Assembly (NCBI RefSeq): GCF_027887165.1
Contig: NC_077231.1
Coordinates: forward strand, 191,904,834-191,968,833
Direction of reading: 5' to 3'
Source of the DNA: Monodelphis domestica
Taxonomy: Eukaryota; Chordata; Mammalia; Didelphimorphia; Didelphidae
DNA: 64,000 bases
Part shown: positions 1 to 49,789 of the stretch, one piece after another
How positions within the stretch are numbered: the stretch's first letter is position 1
Layout of the letters: the number at the start of each line of letters is the position of its first letter
Made by a program: the position numbers and the translations under genes
Notes under the pieces: generated by a model
Database searches by the model: none
What the model saw: the letters and a program-made list of their open reading frames with translations, nothing else
Told to the model about the DNA's origin: nothing

Positions 1-90
1 CTCTCATTTGATCCTTACAATACAATTATTATTGTTACCATTTTACAGATGAGGAAACTGAAACCTAAATAAAGTAGTAGTATTAAAATG
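1..90 (-). repeat. CORE-SINE (MIR/MON1-like) fragment
   Basis: Contains TTTTACAGATGAGGAAACTG, the reverse of the MIR tail-side motif. Cut by the window edge. Confidence 0.7.
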
Positions 91-344
91 ATCATTTGTC
101 AATTGGTTCAATAAATACTAAATTATCATTTTAATTCTAAATTTTGGAGTTAAACTTTGATCTCCTCCATCCCTGAGCAGTGTCCACATCATCTCCAGAC
201 TTGTATCCAAGTTGATAACCACTAAAAGAATTTCACCAGATATGTACTTTGTGCACTTTAGCTTGGATTTTCATTGAGGAATGGGGATACTTGGAGAAAG
301 GGATCATGAACTAGGAATCTTAAAGAATCACTACAGATGGTGGA

Positions 345-541
345 CAGCAAGGTGGCTCACTGGATTGAGAGCCAGACCTAGACAGAGGAAGTCATAGGTT
401 CAAATATGGTCTTAGATACTTTCTTGCTGTGTGATTCTGGGCAAGTCACATAATTACAACTGCTTTCCACTCTTCTGTCTTGGAACCAATACATAATACT
501 GATTCTAAAGTGGAAAGTAAAGGTTAAAAATTTTTTTTAAA
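345..541 (+). repeat. Marsupial tRNA-derived SINE, type B
   Basis: Type B is my working name for copies built as follows: ...GGATTGAGAGCCAG, a B-box-like GGTTCAAAT, GGCAAGTCAC, and a tail with CTTGGAACCAATAC, GATTCTAA, GGTAAGGGTT and poly(A). This copy shows all of these in diverged form. Probably WSINE-like; the family name is uncertain. Confidence 0.85.
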
Positions 542-545
542 CCCA

Positions 546-1560
546 GAATCACTATAGATGCAAATAATTGTGTGTGCATTTTCTTGTTCATTGAACGAAC
601 AACAATTGATTTCATTAAACCTTTACAACCCATTTAAAAATGTAATTTTATATCAGAGATCATTTGTGAAGAATTGAGATTGGGAAAGCCCTCAGATAAA
701 GGAGAATAATTTAAATCATTGAAATCATAATTTTTAAAATTTTAAATTATTATCCATATATTCCAATGAAAAGCCATTTTCTTATTATAAATTAGGTCTA
801 TATAAAACCTTCCTTAAATTATTATTGCAATATTCTAAATGGTGTCCTGATTGCACACAAGTATTAGTAAAAAAACAAAAGAGAATAAGATACTGCTAAT
901 TCATGGAGAGAAGACGACCAAATTTGTATTACCAGCATGTCTCATCATTCATATGTCATGGCCCATATATTGAGAAAGTAACCAATTTATACATGAAAAT
1001 TATCAGACAAGAGTTGCCCAAGGGATAGATAAACATGTAGATTCAAAGCTTATACAACAAGAGTCATTTTTTATCTATTCAATTAAAAAGAATTGAATTA
1101 TGGAGTAACTTCACTTTCAACTCAATTTTTAAAAACATTTTCTTTTTTTAACATAAATTTAAGAAACTTTTATTAATTCAATAATAAACTTAATGATAAC
1201 CATGGCTATTTGTTTTGTCTAACTGTTGTTTTGAAGACCCAAATAATTATTTTTCTCCACACTTGGGCAAGTCTGTTCATTTTCTCATGGGAAAAGTCCT
1301 TTATAAATGAGGCAAATTCTACATTTTGGACTATACTTTTTTTTTAAAGAAATGAAATAATTTCAGTTATAAATAATCACTTTAATGCAACATGATGCCA
1401 AGAATTTGTATCTACATCATCTTATAAAAAATGGCTAAAACATTTTTGAATAGCAATTTTCAGATTTAAATGAAAAAGATTAGGAAACTATATAGTCACA
1501 TCTGTATTTTGTATATATGTGCATATTTACATATATGTATTTAGATTTAGCTGTATTCTG
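546..1560. other. Intron sequence, AT-rich, no feature seen
   Basis: PTPRZ1 intron upstream of the microexon. No exon, repeat or structured element recognised. Confidence 0.5.
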
Positions 1561-1564
1561 TAAT

Positions 1565-1636
1565 TAGCACAATACAAAGCATTTAACATAGTGCCTGGCA
1601 CATACTAAGTGCTATATAAATGTTAGCTATTATCCC
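1565..1636 (+). repeat. MIR/CORE-SINE 3' end
   Basis: AGTGCCTGGCACATACTAAG followed by TATAAATGTTAGCTATTATC is the standard 3' end of this family. Confidence 0.75.
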
Positions 1637-1960
1637 ACAAATCACAGCATTCCAAAGTTGGAAGGGACCTCAAAGACCATCTAGTTCAGTCCATAGCTGA
1701 ACTTCTTTATATCATACTTGACAAATGTCCAGCCTTAGCTTGAAGACTTCCACTTACAGGGAGCTTAGTGCCTCCTGAAAGAAAGAGACCTCTCCCCTTG
1801 TTCATAGCTTTAATGTTTTAAAAAGTTCTAAAGTTTCCCAAATCAAGACTTCTTTTCAATTTCTGTCGGTAGCTCCTCATTCTGCATTATGGGGCCAAAT
1901 ACAAGTCTAACCTTTCTTCCACATAAAAGCCCTCCAGATATGCAAAGACAAATAGGGTTG
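1637..1960. repeat. CR1/L3-type LINE fragment
   Basis: GTTGGAAGGGACCTCAAAGA and CATCTAGTTCAG, followed by the CTTGAAGACTTCC and AGCTCCTCATTCTGC blocks, resemble the conserved 3' region of amniote CR1/L3. Confidence 0.7.
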
Positions 1961-2505
1961 GCGGTTAAATAGGTTTTTGCAAATTTAATAAGTAGCTTGA
2001 GAAAAGAAATTGCATCAAAACTATACAGTATAATATGAGAGCTTTTTTAAAACAGATTTTCAATATTTTGAAGGAATTAAATAATCTCCTGATTAAAAAT
2101 GTAGAAATGTTCCCATTAAAATCAATGTAAAGAAAATTAAATATGGTGAGATAAGAACTTCAAATTATTCTTTGTAGTTAAATTAGTTATAAATTACTTA
2201 CAAAAATAATATTACTAAAGGAAGGGTCATGAAATATGTAATTTTTCTCACCTGCATTTTCAAAATTCATCATTTGTCCTACCTCTTCCTTGTAAAATAT
2301 CACTTTAAATTCTAAATTAGTGTTTTTATTTGCATGCAGTTGTTTGAAGCATTCAGCCTTGTTATTTGTTGTTAGACAAATGTATTTATTGCATGATCAT
2401 AGTTGTTTTCCATTGTAAACCTAATATGAACACTTTTTTTTCCTCATTTGTCGTGTGCTGTGGAATTCGATTTCTTTACTCTTTTTGCATTCATTCCCTC
2501 ATTAG

Positions 2506-40264
<37,759 letters not shown>

Positions 40265-40690
40265 CCCACTGAAGCAAGTCCCTACAGTTGAGCATCATTG
40301 TTTTCATTCTTAAATTATATGGGAAAATCTATCCAGTCACTGTCATCTGTTTACTTCCCATGAACCAACAACACTTTTGATGGTACATGATCTTACTGCC
40401 AAGCTGACATCATTAATACTGTGTGCCTTTTTGCAAGATTTCTTGTAATCCATTTGTTATGTCTGAACTAAATTGACTGAATTTTACAGTGTTTCTATGA
40501 ACAGAATTGTGGTATTTTTTTCAGTATTAGTTTCCTACCATCAGGTTTGATTTTAACTGAAAATCTAAATTTATAGATTCTAGGAGATCTCCAGGACATC
40601 AAAACACTTTTGTTTGTAGAGTCAGATTTATGGCTGTATTTGTAGCAATCCTCATTGTTTTCCAGAAATATAACTTTTAATATAGTCTAT

Positions 40691-40698
40691 TGTAAATA
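40691..40698 (+). promoter_or_regulatory. Pumilio-type motif TGTAAATA
   Basis: Matches the UGUANAUA consensus exactly. A second copy lies at 40776-40783, downstream of the proximal poly(A) signal. Binding is inferred from sequence only. Confidence 0.45.
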
Positions 40699-40700
40699 AA
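40695..40700 (+). promoter_or_regulatory. PTPRZ1: Proximal poly(A) signal AATAAA of PTPRZ1
   Basis: AATAAA about 430 nt after the stop codon, overlapping a TGTAAATA motif at 40691-40698 and followed by a T/G-containing stretch. Confidence 0.65.
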
Positions 40701-40775
40701 ACACTGTTCTCTGTAATATTCAATATTTTACACAACTACAGTATTCACCTAAAGTAGAAATAATCTGATACTTAC

Positions 40776-40783
40776 TGTAAATA
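40776..40783 (+). promoter_or_regulatory. Second Pumilio-type motif TGTAAATA
   Basis: Exact UGUANAUA match between the two poly(A) signals, so it would be present only in the long 3'UTR form. Confidence 0.45.
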
Positions 40784-41083
40784 CAGCTCTAGTAACTATT
40801 CCATGGACCAAATTTATATTTATAATTGTAGATTTTTATATTTTACTACCGTCAGTTTTCTAGTTCTGTCTATTTGCATTGTTAAAATAATATAGTTCAC
40901 TTTCTGTTTTTACTTTCTTCTGCTATTTTATTGTGCAGCTAAGTGATTAACCCTATTCGAGCATGTAATTTTAACTTCTTTTTGTGGAAAATAGAAATAC
41001 AGCTGTTTTGAAATGAGACTTTTTTTTAATGAGAATAACTTCCTTGGCATCATTTCAATTGTTTTTACCAATAGTGTTACAAA

Positions 41084-41089
41084 AATAAA
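41084..41089 (+). promoter_or_regulatory. PTPRZ1: Distal poly(A) signal AATAAA of PTPRZ1
   Basis: AATAAA about 820 nt after the stop, near the end of the repeat-free 3'UTR-like sequence. Cleavage would fall around 41100-41110. Confidence 0.65.
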
Positions 41090-41110
41090 TATAAATATCG
41101 CAGTCAGTTC

Positions 41111-43550
41111 ACATTTAATTACTGTCACATTGGTCAATAGGCAGCAGTGGGTTGTGGATACATGATGGAGAAACAGAGAAACTGAAACAAGTCTTGAGAA
41201 TTCAGGAAGGTATCAAGGTTTAGAACCAGGCCAAGGGCCAGAATTGAACAGGCAGGCTGAAATCGGAATAGACAGGCCAAGATCAGGAGTCAAGTTGGCA
41301 GCCAAGAACCAGGGCGACCCAAACACTCCAGAGTAGAGCAGAGTGAAAGCTCCAAAGTTCAAGTAAACCGTGAGACCTTAGACCTGCGGGAGCTTGGGGA
41401 ACAAGACTTGTGAAGAACACAGATGGAAGGCATCCCTACTAACAAAGCACCTTGCTACTTGGTGTGGCTCCCATTTCCCAAGTGTGACTAGCACCTGACT
41501 GAGTGGAATGGCAACAGCTAAGAGGGAGACCTGAGCTCCTGACACACAGCCAAGCAAGCAACTAATGCTTTTAGAAATGAAGCACATTTCTCTTACTGAG
41601 AGCTGGAATTGGGAGGTCACACTAAGCATTCTTTTCTTTTTCTGGTTAGCCTCCTGACCTGGATAAGCTTTACTCTCTCCCTCTGGGAAGTAAACCATGT
41701 TGGTTATAAATTCTAAACGCACATAATTACACATCTTAAGCTAAACATTTAGAGAATGGAATCCATTCCCTTCAGCAATAACCCCCCAGGGGACATCTAA
41801 TTATCTCCAGAGCCATGGTTTAATTTTCCTCAACTCCTTAAAACAATTAATACTGCTCTACTTGAATTTTTTAAATAATATAGTCAAAAGGGACTTAGAA
41901 AGAGGTTGAGGAGGATTTTTTTTTAATCTAATAGAAGGTCAGATTCCAAAGAGGTTTAGAATCATTGGTCTCTCAATTGATATCTCCATGTCCTGGGGTT
42001 GAAGCTAAAGAGGTCAATTTTGAATTCCTGGTTGTTTTTTGTTTTTTTTTTCCCCTAACCTTTTCTCCTAATCCTCTTGTCCTTCCCTCACCACCCACAA
42101 TATCTGATCACAAGCTGATTTGAACCAGTACTACATGTTATCTTAATTATCTTGTCTACTAATTTTCCCTATCCTTTGTCCCAGAAACAACAGCTCATAG
42201 GATGTACAGATTTTTTTTATCCTTTGCAGTGACTTATTAGTGTCTCACTGCACCTTTTCCAAGGGAAATAATCATGCAGTTAACAAGTATGATAATTAAG
42301 TATTTCCATAGACAAACTATAGTAATTAAATCCTGCAATGGAGAAGGCAAAAAGGACTCCTGCTCCAGAAATAGCAGTCTCTCTCAATCCTCCCTCCCTA
42401 AAACATAAAACAATTACACAGATGGCCTTGAAAAAAAAATAAAATCAAGAAATCTGGTGTTTTTCCAAGATCCCTTCCATCAGTTTCCATAATCTCATTC
42501 ATCATCTTATCATGATGACAAATTATTTAAAACCTAAATCCTGAGGATAATCTTTTTTGCTTACCCATACTGGTTTTTAACTAGGAGAAATAAGCAAAAA
42601 GCAAGCTATCACTGCTAATCTTCATCAACCTGTGATGGATTTAATAAATTTCATGAAAGTGTGTCAATTCCAACTAATACTCAGCCCAAAGCCATATTGT
42701 AATTATATTTTTACTGTAATACCAACAAGCACCTAAAATCTTGTAAACTAGGTCAGGTTCAGAAAAGATACTGTTTATAGATAGTTTCCAGTCTTAAATA
42801 ATATCAAGGTACCTTATAACTCCAATCAAAGATATTCCAAGGGAGTATGATCATCCCAGACCTTCAAATAAATCACTGGTACATTTATACACCAGAGAAC
42901 TACTGCGAAGGATCACTTCACCAGAGTAAAGCTAACCCACTTTCTTAGTGCTTACATAGTACATATGTATCATATATGGATGGCATGTAAATGTGTAATA
43001 TTAAAATAAGTATAATATAATAGTTAGCCAATAGGTTAATATGGTCATATTAATACCCTACATAATTATATAACATATATGGTACAGGAAGACATTTTTC
43101 AGAATTTTCACTTTGGGGATTTACCATCTCCTTCACCCAAATAGCTAGCATTCCTAATGACTCAGAACCATTTCTCTAAGAAATAGTTCTTATAAAAGAG
43201 AGGGATGTCTCTTAATAAGTTCATTAATGCAAACTCTTATTAAAATTTTATTTCATCTAACAGAGTACATAGCCTTAAGAGAAAAAAGAAAACCACCCTA
43301 GATGAAACCTGTCAAAATAGATAACACATTTTCCTGTTATTAAAAACCTCAAGTACTACTATCCAGTGACTGGCTAATTTGTGAAATGTTCTGTACAAAA
43401 GGTCTCCTCTTCATTAGTACAATAGTAGAATTCTCCAATGGTTGCATTAAATATTAAGGCATAAAAATGAGGCATGATCAGTGAAGTTTGACCACTATCC
43501 ATTCTTTCCTCAACCCTTTGCTTTCTGGCTTAACTCACAACTATTTTACT
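41111..43550. other. Intergenic, no gene; unassigned sequence
   Basis: 41150-41560 is richer in G and C (many CCAGG/CAGG words) and may be an unnamed repeat. The rest is AT-rich, with no recognisable element or exon. Confidence 0.4.
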
Positions 43551-43559
43551 ATAATTGTT

Positions 43560-44090
43560 TTTCAAGGGTCATTAATAAAATAATTGTAAACCCAATGACC
43601 TTTATTTGGTCCAATATCATCCTTGACCTCACTGTGGTGTCTGACACTGTTTCCACATGGATACTTTTAAAAATTGTTTTCTAATATATCTCTCTCCTCT
43701 TGCTTCTGAAATCCCCCTAATCATTCCTTTCACCAAAAGCTCTTCTTTAACCAAGAAGAGGCTTAGACAAAAGTCTGTCCTTGCTTTCCTCTTTTCCTTC
43801 TACAACTTCTTTACCTTTCCATTTGCAATCTCACTTTATCCCATGATTTCATCTGTCATTTCTGTATATGACTACCAAATGTGTATCATTAGTCTTGATC
43901 TGTGCTACCCACCCACTTTTCTATGGGAAATCTCTACCTGAATTTCCTCTAGTACCTCAAACCCAACATATCTATCTAACAGAGCTTTCCCCACAAACCT
44001 ACTTTCAGTCTTTCTTCACTCATTTTCATTTGTATCACTGTTCTTCCAGGCTTTCCATACTCAAAACCATGGAGTTATCTCTGGCTTTCC
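43560..44090 (+). repeat. LINE-2 ORF2-region fragment
   Basis: CCAATGACCTTTATTTGGTC, ATCCTTGACCTCACTGTGGT and CTGACACTGTTTCCAC match the L2 reverse-transcriptase region; later AGTACCTCAAACCCAACATA follows in order. Confidence 0.7.
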
Positions 44091-44109
44091 TTTTTTCCTT
44101 GATCAATGA

Positions 44110-44190
44110 ACTAATCAAGAGTTACTTAATAGCTATTATGTGCCAGGCATTGTGCTAAGTGACAGATACAAAGACAAGAGTATATATATT
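44110..44190 (-). repeat. LINE-2 terminal fragment
   Basis: AGCTATTATGTGCCAGGCAT and TGTGCTAAGTGACAGATACA. Confidence 0.6.
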
Positions 44191-44851
44191 ACATTTAATA
44201 GGGCAGACAACATGCATATAAATAAACATATATAATAAATATATATAAATGTATATAAATTAATAAGGTTTCTAACTCATTGATCTCATACATACTTATA
44301 TTGGAGGGAGTGTATAGAAGGTATGGCACCCTAAATAGTTGTACTCTCCCACTGTCCCTTTTTCTGGACTTGTTACCCTAACCTACGCTTAGATTGGCAG
44401 GTCTGAGGAGGATTGTGGACAGTGGGAATATCCTAGTGTCAGGGAAATATACGGAGAATTATAACTCTGAGTATCTACCAATATGTTCCACACTTACATA
44501 AATTAGTCCCAACACCATTAACTCTTAAACATGAAAGATTTAGTAAATGAGAAAGCAAAACCAAAAATCATCCTAACATGGGACATTAACTAAACTGAAG
44601 GCAACATCAGAAATAATTAAAAGATTGAAATATTAGGAATAATCTAAAGGTAAATCCTTCCCTCCCCACCTCACAGAAACCTGGTTCTCACTCTCCCACA
44701 AATCTATATAGTAGCCATGGAAGAGAAAGGACACATGCAGAAACTTAGTAGTGAGGCATATAAGGAGAGAAACTCATATGCTTAGTGCTATTCAGAACTC
44801 TGGACCACAAGCTGGATATCAGTGAAGTCTTTAGAAAACTGTAGGTACTAT

Positions 44852-45086
44852 GTGGGGCAGTTAGGTGGTACAGTGGATAGAACACCAGGCTTAGAATAAG
44901 GAAAAATTTATCTTCATGAGTTCAAATCTAGACACAGAGACTTACTGTGTGATCATAGGCAAGTCATTTAATCATGTGTGGCTCATTTTCCCCATCTGTA
45001 AAATAAACTGGAGAAAGTATTGGCAAACCAGAAAACCCCAAAGAAAGTCAGAGTTGGACATGACAGAAAATGACTGAACAACAAAT
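44852..45086 (+). repeat. SINE type A
   Basis: GGGGCAGTTAGGTGGTACAG to GGAGAAAGTATTGGCAAACC and GACAGAAAATGACTGAACAA. Confidence 0.9.
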
Positions 45087-45834
45087 GTACCATATGGTAC
45101 AAATACAAAGAAAAAAACATTAAAATTATCTGTACTCTGTATTCTGGGAACATATCTAACAGAAGCAATATTTATTAATATAATTCCAAAACCCAGGCTT
45201 TTCTATCTTAGGGAGAAATTTACAAACTGGCATAGTCCACTTCCCTATCCCTATTCCTCTGAATTATTTCTCCATCCCAAAGCACTTAGAAGTGACATTG
45301 ATAAGAAATCAGAAGCAGGAAAGATTGTATTTTATTAAAATAAAAATTTAAGTTAAGGTTCCAATAGTCACTACTTGAACCATGAGATTTCTTCCTTGAC
45401 CTTCAAGAATTAAAAAAGCTTTCTTCTGATGATGAATATCATTTTAATCTTTGAATGAATTGAGTAGATCATGTCAGTCATTTCAGGTAGGTGGGGAGAC
45501 AATGGTATTATCTAGACAAGAGCTAAGTTTAGTTTCCTCCCCAGTCCATTTTCTGGTGAATTAGCTTTTGTCCTACCTACTTCCAGAAGGGAATGTGTCA
45601 GGCTGGAGAAATATATATTTCTTAATAATTTTAGAAAAACTAAAAATGTTACCTCCCCATCTTCTTCTGAACCTCTGCTTTCCTTCTGGATATAGGTGTT
45701 TCCTGTATCTAGGCTATTGGAGTAGTTATGCTCTTCTAGCTTACATCAGATTTAAAGCTGAGCTTTGGACAGCTTCCTTTCTTTTCTCTCTGTTAGACAA
45801 TGAGGAAGTGTGACTTTTTTTCTTTTTTTCTTTA

Positions 45835-46255
45835 GAATATTTTTCCATGGTTTCATGATTCATGATTCCATCTTCCCTCTCCTCTCCTGGAGCTGACAAG
45901 CAATTCCACTGGATTATACATGTATCATTCTTTAAAACTTATTTCTTGTTATTCATATCTGCAATAGAGTGATCTTTTAACATCAAAATCCCAATCATAT
46001 CCCCCTAGAACCACATGATCGATCATATGCTTTTCTTCTGCATTTCTGCTCCCACAGTTCTTTCTCTGGATGCGGATAATGTTCTTTCTCATAAATTCCT
46101 CTGGATTGTCCTGGGTCATTGCATTGCTGCTAGTAGAAAAGTCTATTACATAAGATTGTGCGACAATGTTTCAGTCTCTGTATGTAATGTTCTCCTGGTT
46201 CTATTCCTTTCACTCTGTATCAATTCTTGGTGTGACTTTCTTTTAGAGTAAAACA
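45835..46255 (-). repeat. LINE-1 3'-end fragment
   Basis: Reverse of the 3'UTR blocks of the LINE-1 at 36780-37150: CAGCAATTCCACTGG-type, CACAGTTCTTTCTCTGGATG, TTGCTGCTAGTAG, TTCTCCTGGTTCTATTCCTT. Headed by a T-rich tract (reversed poly(A)). Confidence 0.8.
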
Positions 46256-46459
46256 GTTTCCATTAATCCTGGTATCTTCAAAGCTATTCAGCTTTCTATA
46301 GGCTTGGGAATGAGGTGGGGTGTATTTTCTACTCTCAAGACATAGAAGATAGTAAAGGGCAAGAAAGGAAGTATTTTAGAGTCTATTAGGAAGCAAGACA
46401 ACCTGTAGGCTCTTTACATACAGGATGCTATTTTTGCCACTTAGCTGCCAACATTAAAG

Positions 46460-47030
46460 TTTCTCCTAAACATATTCGCTCTTTCCATCAACTATAGAGA
46501 TTAAACTCTTCACTTTTGTCAACTACATTCATTTTCTGCCAAGTCTTCCATTCTATCGGCTTCCCATAACCCTTTCTAAGCTTCTCTTTTTCTAGCTTTT
46601 GTGTTTCTTCTGTAAGTAGTCTTCTCAGTGAGCTACATTTATCATATTTTTTCCTAATGCCCCAAACAAAGACTAGTCCCTTGGGCTGCGAAACTTCATA
46701 TCCATATCTGTCAGATATATATGACAAAAGTAGTTCTCATACTATTTTCCCATGCTTCCCAAGCTGTTATTTGATGAACAGTTTTCCAACAATCGACTAC
46801 AAAATCCTGAAAACAGTCATATCATTTCTGGGAAACAATGCCCTATAGCCATTTCTAATGCTCAGTCTTGCCTTTGAGATGCTTTTGCTCACACAATTCC
46901 TCTGAATACTTTTATCCAAGGGTATGTTTTCTCCCAGGTTCTCAGAAGTAGAGATAGTTTTCCTCAAGTAGTTTTTCTCCTCTCTTCTCATAGAATGTCC
47001 ATTTTCTGCTCCTTTAAAGAAATAAAAGTC
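46460..47030 (-). other. Unidentified segment with two open stretches
   Basis: The - strand is open at 46797-46991 (64 codons) and 46488-46727 (79 codons), with Lys/Glu-rich, protein-like composition (e.g. EETQKLEKEKLRKGYGKP). I do not recognise either. It is flanked by a LINE-1 piece and a LINE-2 piece. It may be a decayed retrocopy or unknown repeat, or chance. Confidence 0.25.
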
Positions 47031-47079
47031 TAAATAAGAAAAGGATAAACCCTTGCAGTTGTCTCGCAGTTTCGAATTT

Positions 47080-47205
47080 ATAATCCATGAGGGCAGGGGC
47101 TGTTTTTCTTTCTTCTATCTAACACCAGCATTTAGCACAATTTCTGCCATCTATGTGCACTTAGATAAACACCTACCTGTTTATTGACTGAATTTGAGGG
47201 CAGAA
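47080..47205 (+). repeat. LINE-2 3' end
   Basis: CCATGAGGGCAGGGGCTGTT and TTTAGCACAATTTCTGCC, the L2 terminal segment. Confidence 0.7.
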
Positions 47206-47719
47206 GTGAGGCAGGGAGAGGATACACCAGCAGCAGGAAGGAATTAAGAAAAAGCTCATTTAGAAAATCCAGTTTCAGCTGATTCTTAAAAGAACCTTAA
47301 AAGATTCCAAAGTGTTGGAAGGAGTCTATTCTAGCGATGAGCAGTGGCCAGTGCAACGAAAAGAAGATAATGAAGAACAGTACTTAGAAGGTTAGTTCTG
47401 ATGACTCTACCAAATTGTGATATTTCTTCCATCAGTCTTCTCATGTCTTTCCTCACTATCACCACCCAAGTATATAGAGGTCCTTATTGTCACTTTCCTT
47501 TGTTTTATTCTTTTCATCTTTTAAGAAATTTCATTGATGTAGTAATTTCATTCACTGAGGAGAAAGTATCCTCTACTTAATGTATGTCTGTACCTGCTCT
47601 GTGATTGAGAGCCTTAGAGAGTTGTATTAGAGAATTTGTGTGAGATCATACAGCTGTTATGAATAAAAGAGATGTTTTGAATCCAAGTTTTAACTCTGAG
47701 GCCTTATCTATCCAATATT

Positions 47720-47963
47720 TTTCAAGTATGTCTGACCATTCATGACCGAATTTAGAGTTTTCTTAGCAAAGATACTGGAGTAAATTGTCATTTTCTTCCC
47801 TAGCTCATTTTACTGTTAAAGAAACTGAGGCAAATAGGGTTATGTGACTTGCTCAGGGTCACACAGCTAATAAATATCTGAGGATGGATTTGAACTCATA
47901 AAGAGGAGTCTTCCTGACTTTGGACCCAGTACTGTATCCACTGCACTACCTCACTGCCCATCA
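47720..47963 (-). repeat. SINE type A
   Basis: TTCTTAGCAAAGATACTGGA, ATGTGACTTGCTCAGGGTCA, CACTGCACTACCTCACTGCC. Confidence 0.9.
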
Positions 47964-47982
47964 CCTAGCTGACTATTGTCTA

Positions 47983-48201
47983 TTTTTTAAAAAACCTTAC
48001 CTTCCATCTTGGAATCAATACTGTGTGTTGGTCAATACTGTGTATTGGTTCCAAGGCAGAAGAGTGGTAAGGGCTAGGCAATGGGGTTAAATGACTTGCC
48101 CAGAGTCACACAGCTGGCAAGTGTCTGAGGCCAGATTTGAACCTAGGACCTCCCATCTCCAGGCCTGGCTCTCAAACCACTGAGATACCCAGCTGCCCCC
48201 A
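47983..48201 (-). repeat. SINE type B with a small internal duplication
   Basis: Reversed type B, complete to CCAGCTGCCCCC. A TCAATACTGTGTNTTGGT unit (about 18 bp) is repeated in tandem near 48017-48052, not seen in the other type B copies. Confidence 0.9.
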
Positions 48202-48234
48202 TGACCACTGTCTATTCACTATTGCTATGCTATC

Positions 48235-48775
48235 TCTTTCTCCCAAAAAATCTTCACACCTACATTATCCCATCATCATTATACCTTTGTCAGACTTATC
48301 TCCTGCATGTATCTGTCTAGGCATATCACTCAAAACCTTTAGATATATCCTTGTTCTCAACCAAGTCAAATTCAAAGACCTTTCTTTGTCATTCAAGGTC
48401 TCGGCCATGTGTAGCATTCACCTTTTCAGCTGTGTCTCACACTATATCTCCACCAAATACCTTATGCTTCTATTCAACTGGACCACTCATTGCCCTCAAT
48501 ATGTACTCTCTACTTCTCTGCTTGTCCCTAAAGGCTGTTCCCATCTCGCTCTACCTAGAGAATTTCTACTCAAACATTAAAACCCAATTCAGATGCAACT
48601 TCCTCCAGGATATCGTCTTCTCCTATTTATGTCTTGAACCCCCTGTAGGATTTTGCTTGAACCTCTACGATGCCCTTATCATGTCTTATTTTCTACTATG
48701 GTTATTTACTTATGGATATTTGGCACATAGTGTCCTGCATACACTAGGTTGTTAATAAATGTACATTGAAGTAAA
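48235..48775 (+). repeat. LINE-2 3' region
   Basis: GTCAAATTCAAAGACCTTTC, CAATTCAGATGCAACTTCCT, CTCCAGGATATCGTCTTCTC and the end TTGTTAATAAATGTACATTG. Confidence 0.75.
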
Positions 48776-49034
48776 TTTCATTTTTTTTTGTAAAAAGAAA
48801 AAAAAAGAGGAGATTCAACATATGGAAAAGTATGAAGATTAGATGGTCATGCACATCAGCATAGGGATGCTCTCCTTAATTCTCTAGTGCACTCTTGAAA
48901 AAAACCTATTTCAAACTTCTGTTCTCTACCTACATTATCTTTAGTAGACTGTTTCAGTTCCTACTTTGCTGAAAAGATAAAGGCATGGAAATATCCTGAG
49001 CAGATATCTTAAGCTCCTAGTTTACTAAAAAAAG

Positions 49035-49420
49035 ATGTGTCCCATAATGATTCCTTTACATATTATGTATCATCTATATAATCACTTCTTTAATCATCCT
49101 AGAATCAAAAGAAATTTCATCCCTCCCAAGCTAAACTCTCTGCCTTTGCACATGACAATTCCCAGCCCATCTCTTCTGGTAACTTGTTCATTCAATTATG
49201 TCTTTCCTTCTAGCATCTTCTTTTATCCCCTTTCTCCATTAGCTACTTGTTCAACACATAAAAACATGCTGCAAATATGTTCTTTTAAAAAACTCAATAT
49301 TTTGTGCTGATTAATTTAGCTGCTTCCCTCTACCCTTTTCTTGTTAAATTTCCTGAACAAGAAGTCTAACAATTATATCCAGTTCCTTACACATCGTTCT
49401 TCTGTTAAACTTTATTTAAC
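49035..49420 (+). repeat. LINE-2-like fragment
   Basis: CCTTTGCACATGACAATTCC and TTCTTGTTAAATTTCCTGAA resemble L2 blocks; diverged. Confidence 0.45.
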
Positions 49421-49789
49421 AGAAATCTATTTTTTCTTCTCCCCATCTCATATCCCATTAAAGAAATAAAACCAAAATAAGAAAAAATTCCCTGCAATAA
49501 ATATGCACAGTCAAGTAAAATAATTCTCTCATTGGCCAGGGTAAAAAAATTGTCTTGTTTTTTATCCCGAATTCATCATCACTTTCAGTTCTGAGGCAGG
49601 GAGCATGTTTCATTAACACTCCTCTGAAATTATAGATAATCATTGTGTTAACCATAATTCTTACAGCTTCCAAAGTTGTTTGTCTTTCGAGTGTTATAGT
49701 TATTACGAAATATCTTCTATTAGTTCTGCTCATTTCAATCTTTGTTAGTTTATAAAAGTCTACAAAACTGTTAGGTTTTTTTAAATAAC

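Larger units (their letters stand above)
40265..41110 (+). other. PTPRZ1: PTPRZ1 3' untranslated region
   Basis: AT-rich and free of recognisable repeats, following the TAA. Two canonical poly(A) signals divide it into a short form (ending about 40720) and a long form (ending about 41110). Two TGTAAATA Pumilio-type motifs lie in it. The exact cleavage sites are inferred. Confidence 0.8.

Noticed and set aside
41378-41734. 118-codon open frame on the - strand, downstream of PTPRZ1
   Set aside because: No recognisable domain and no support for start or splicing; the local higher GC makes long chance frames more likely.
48137-48755. 147- and 134-codon open frames on the + strand
   Set aside because: They run through a reversed SINE and the non-coding 3' region of a LINE-2; no known protein.
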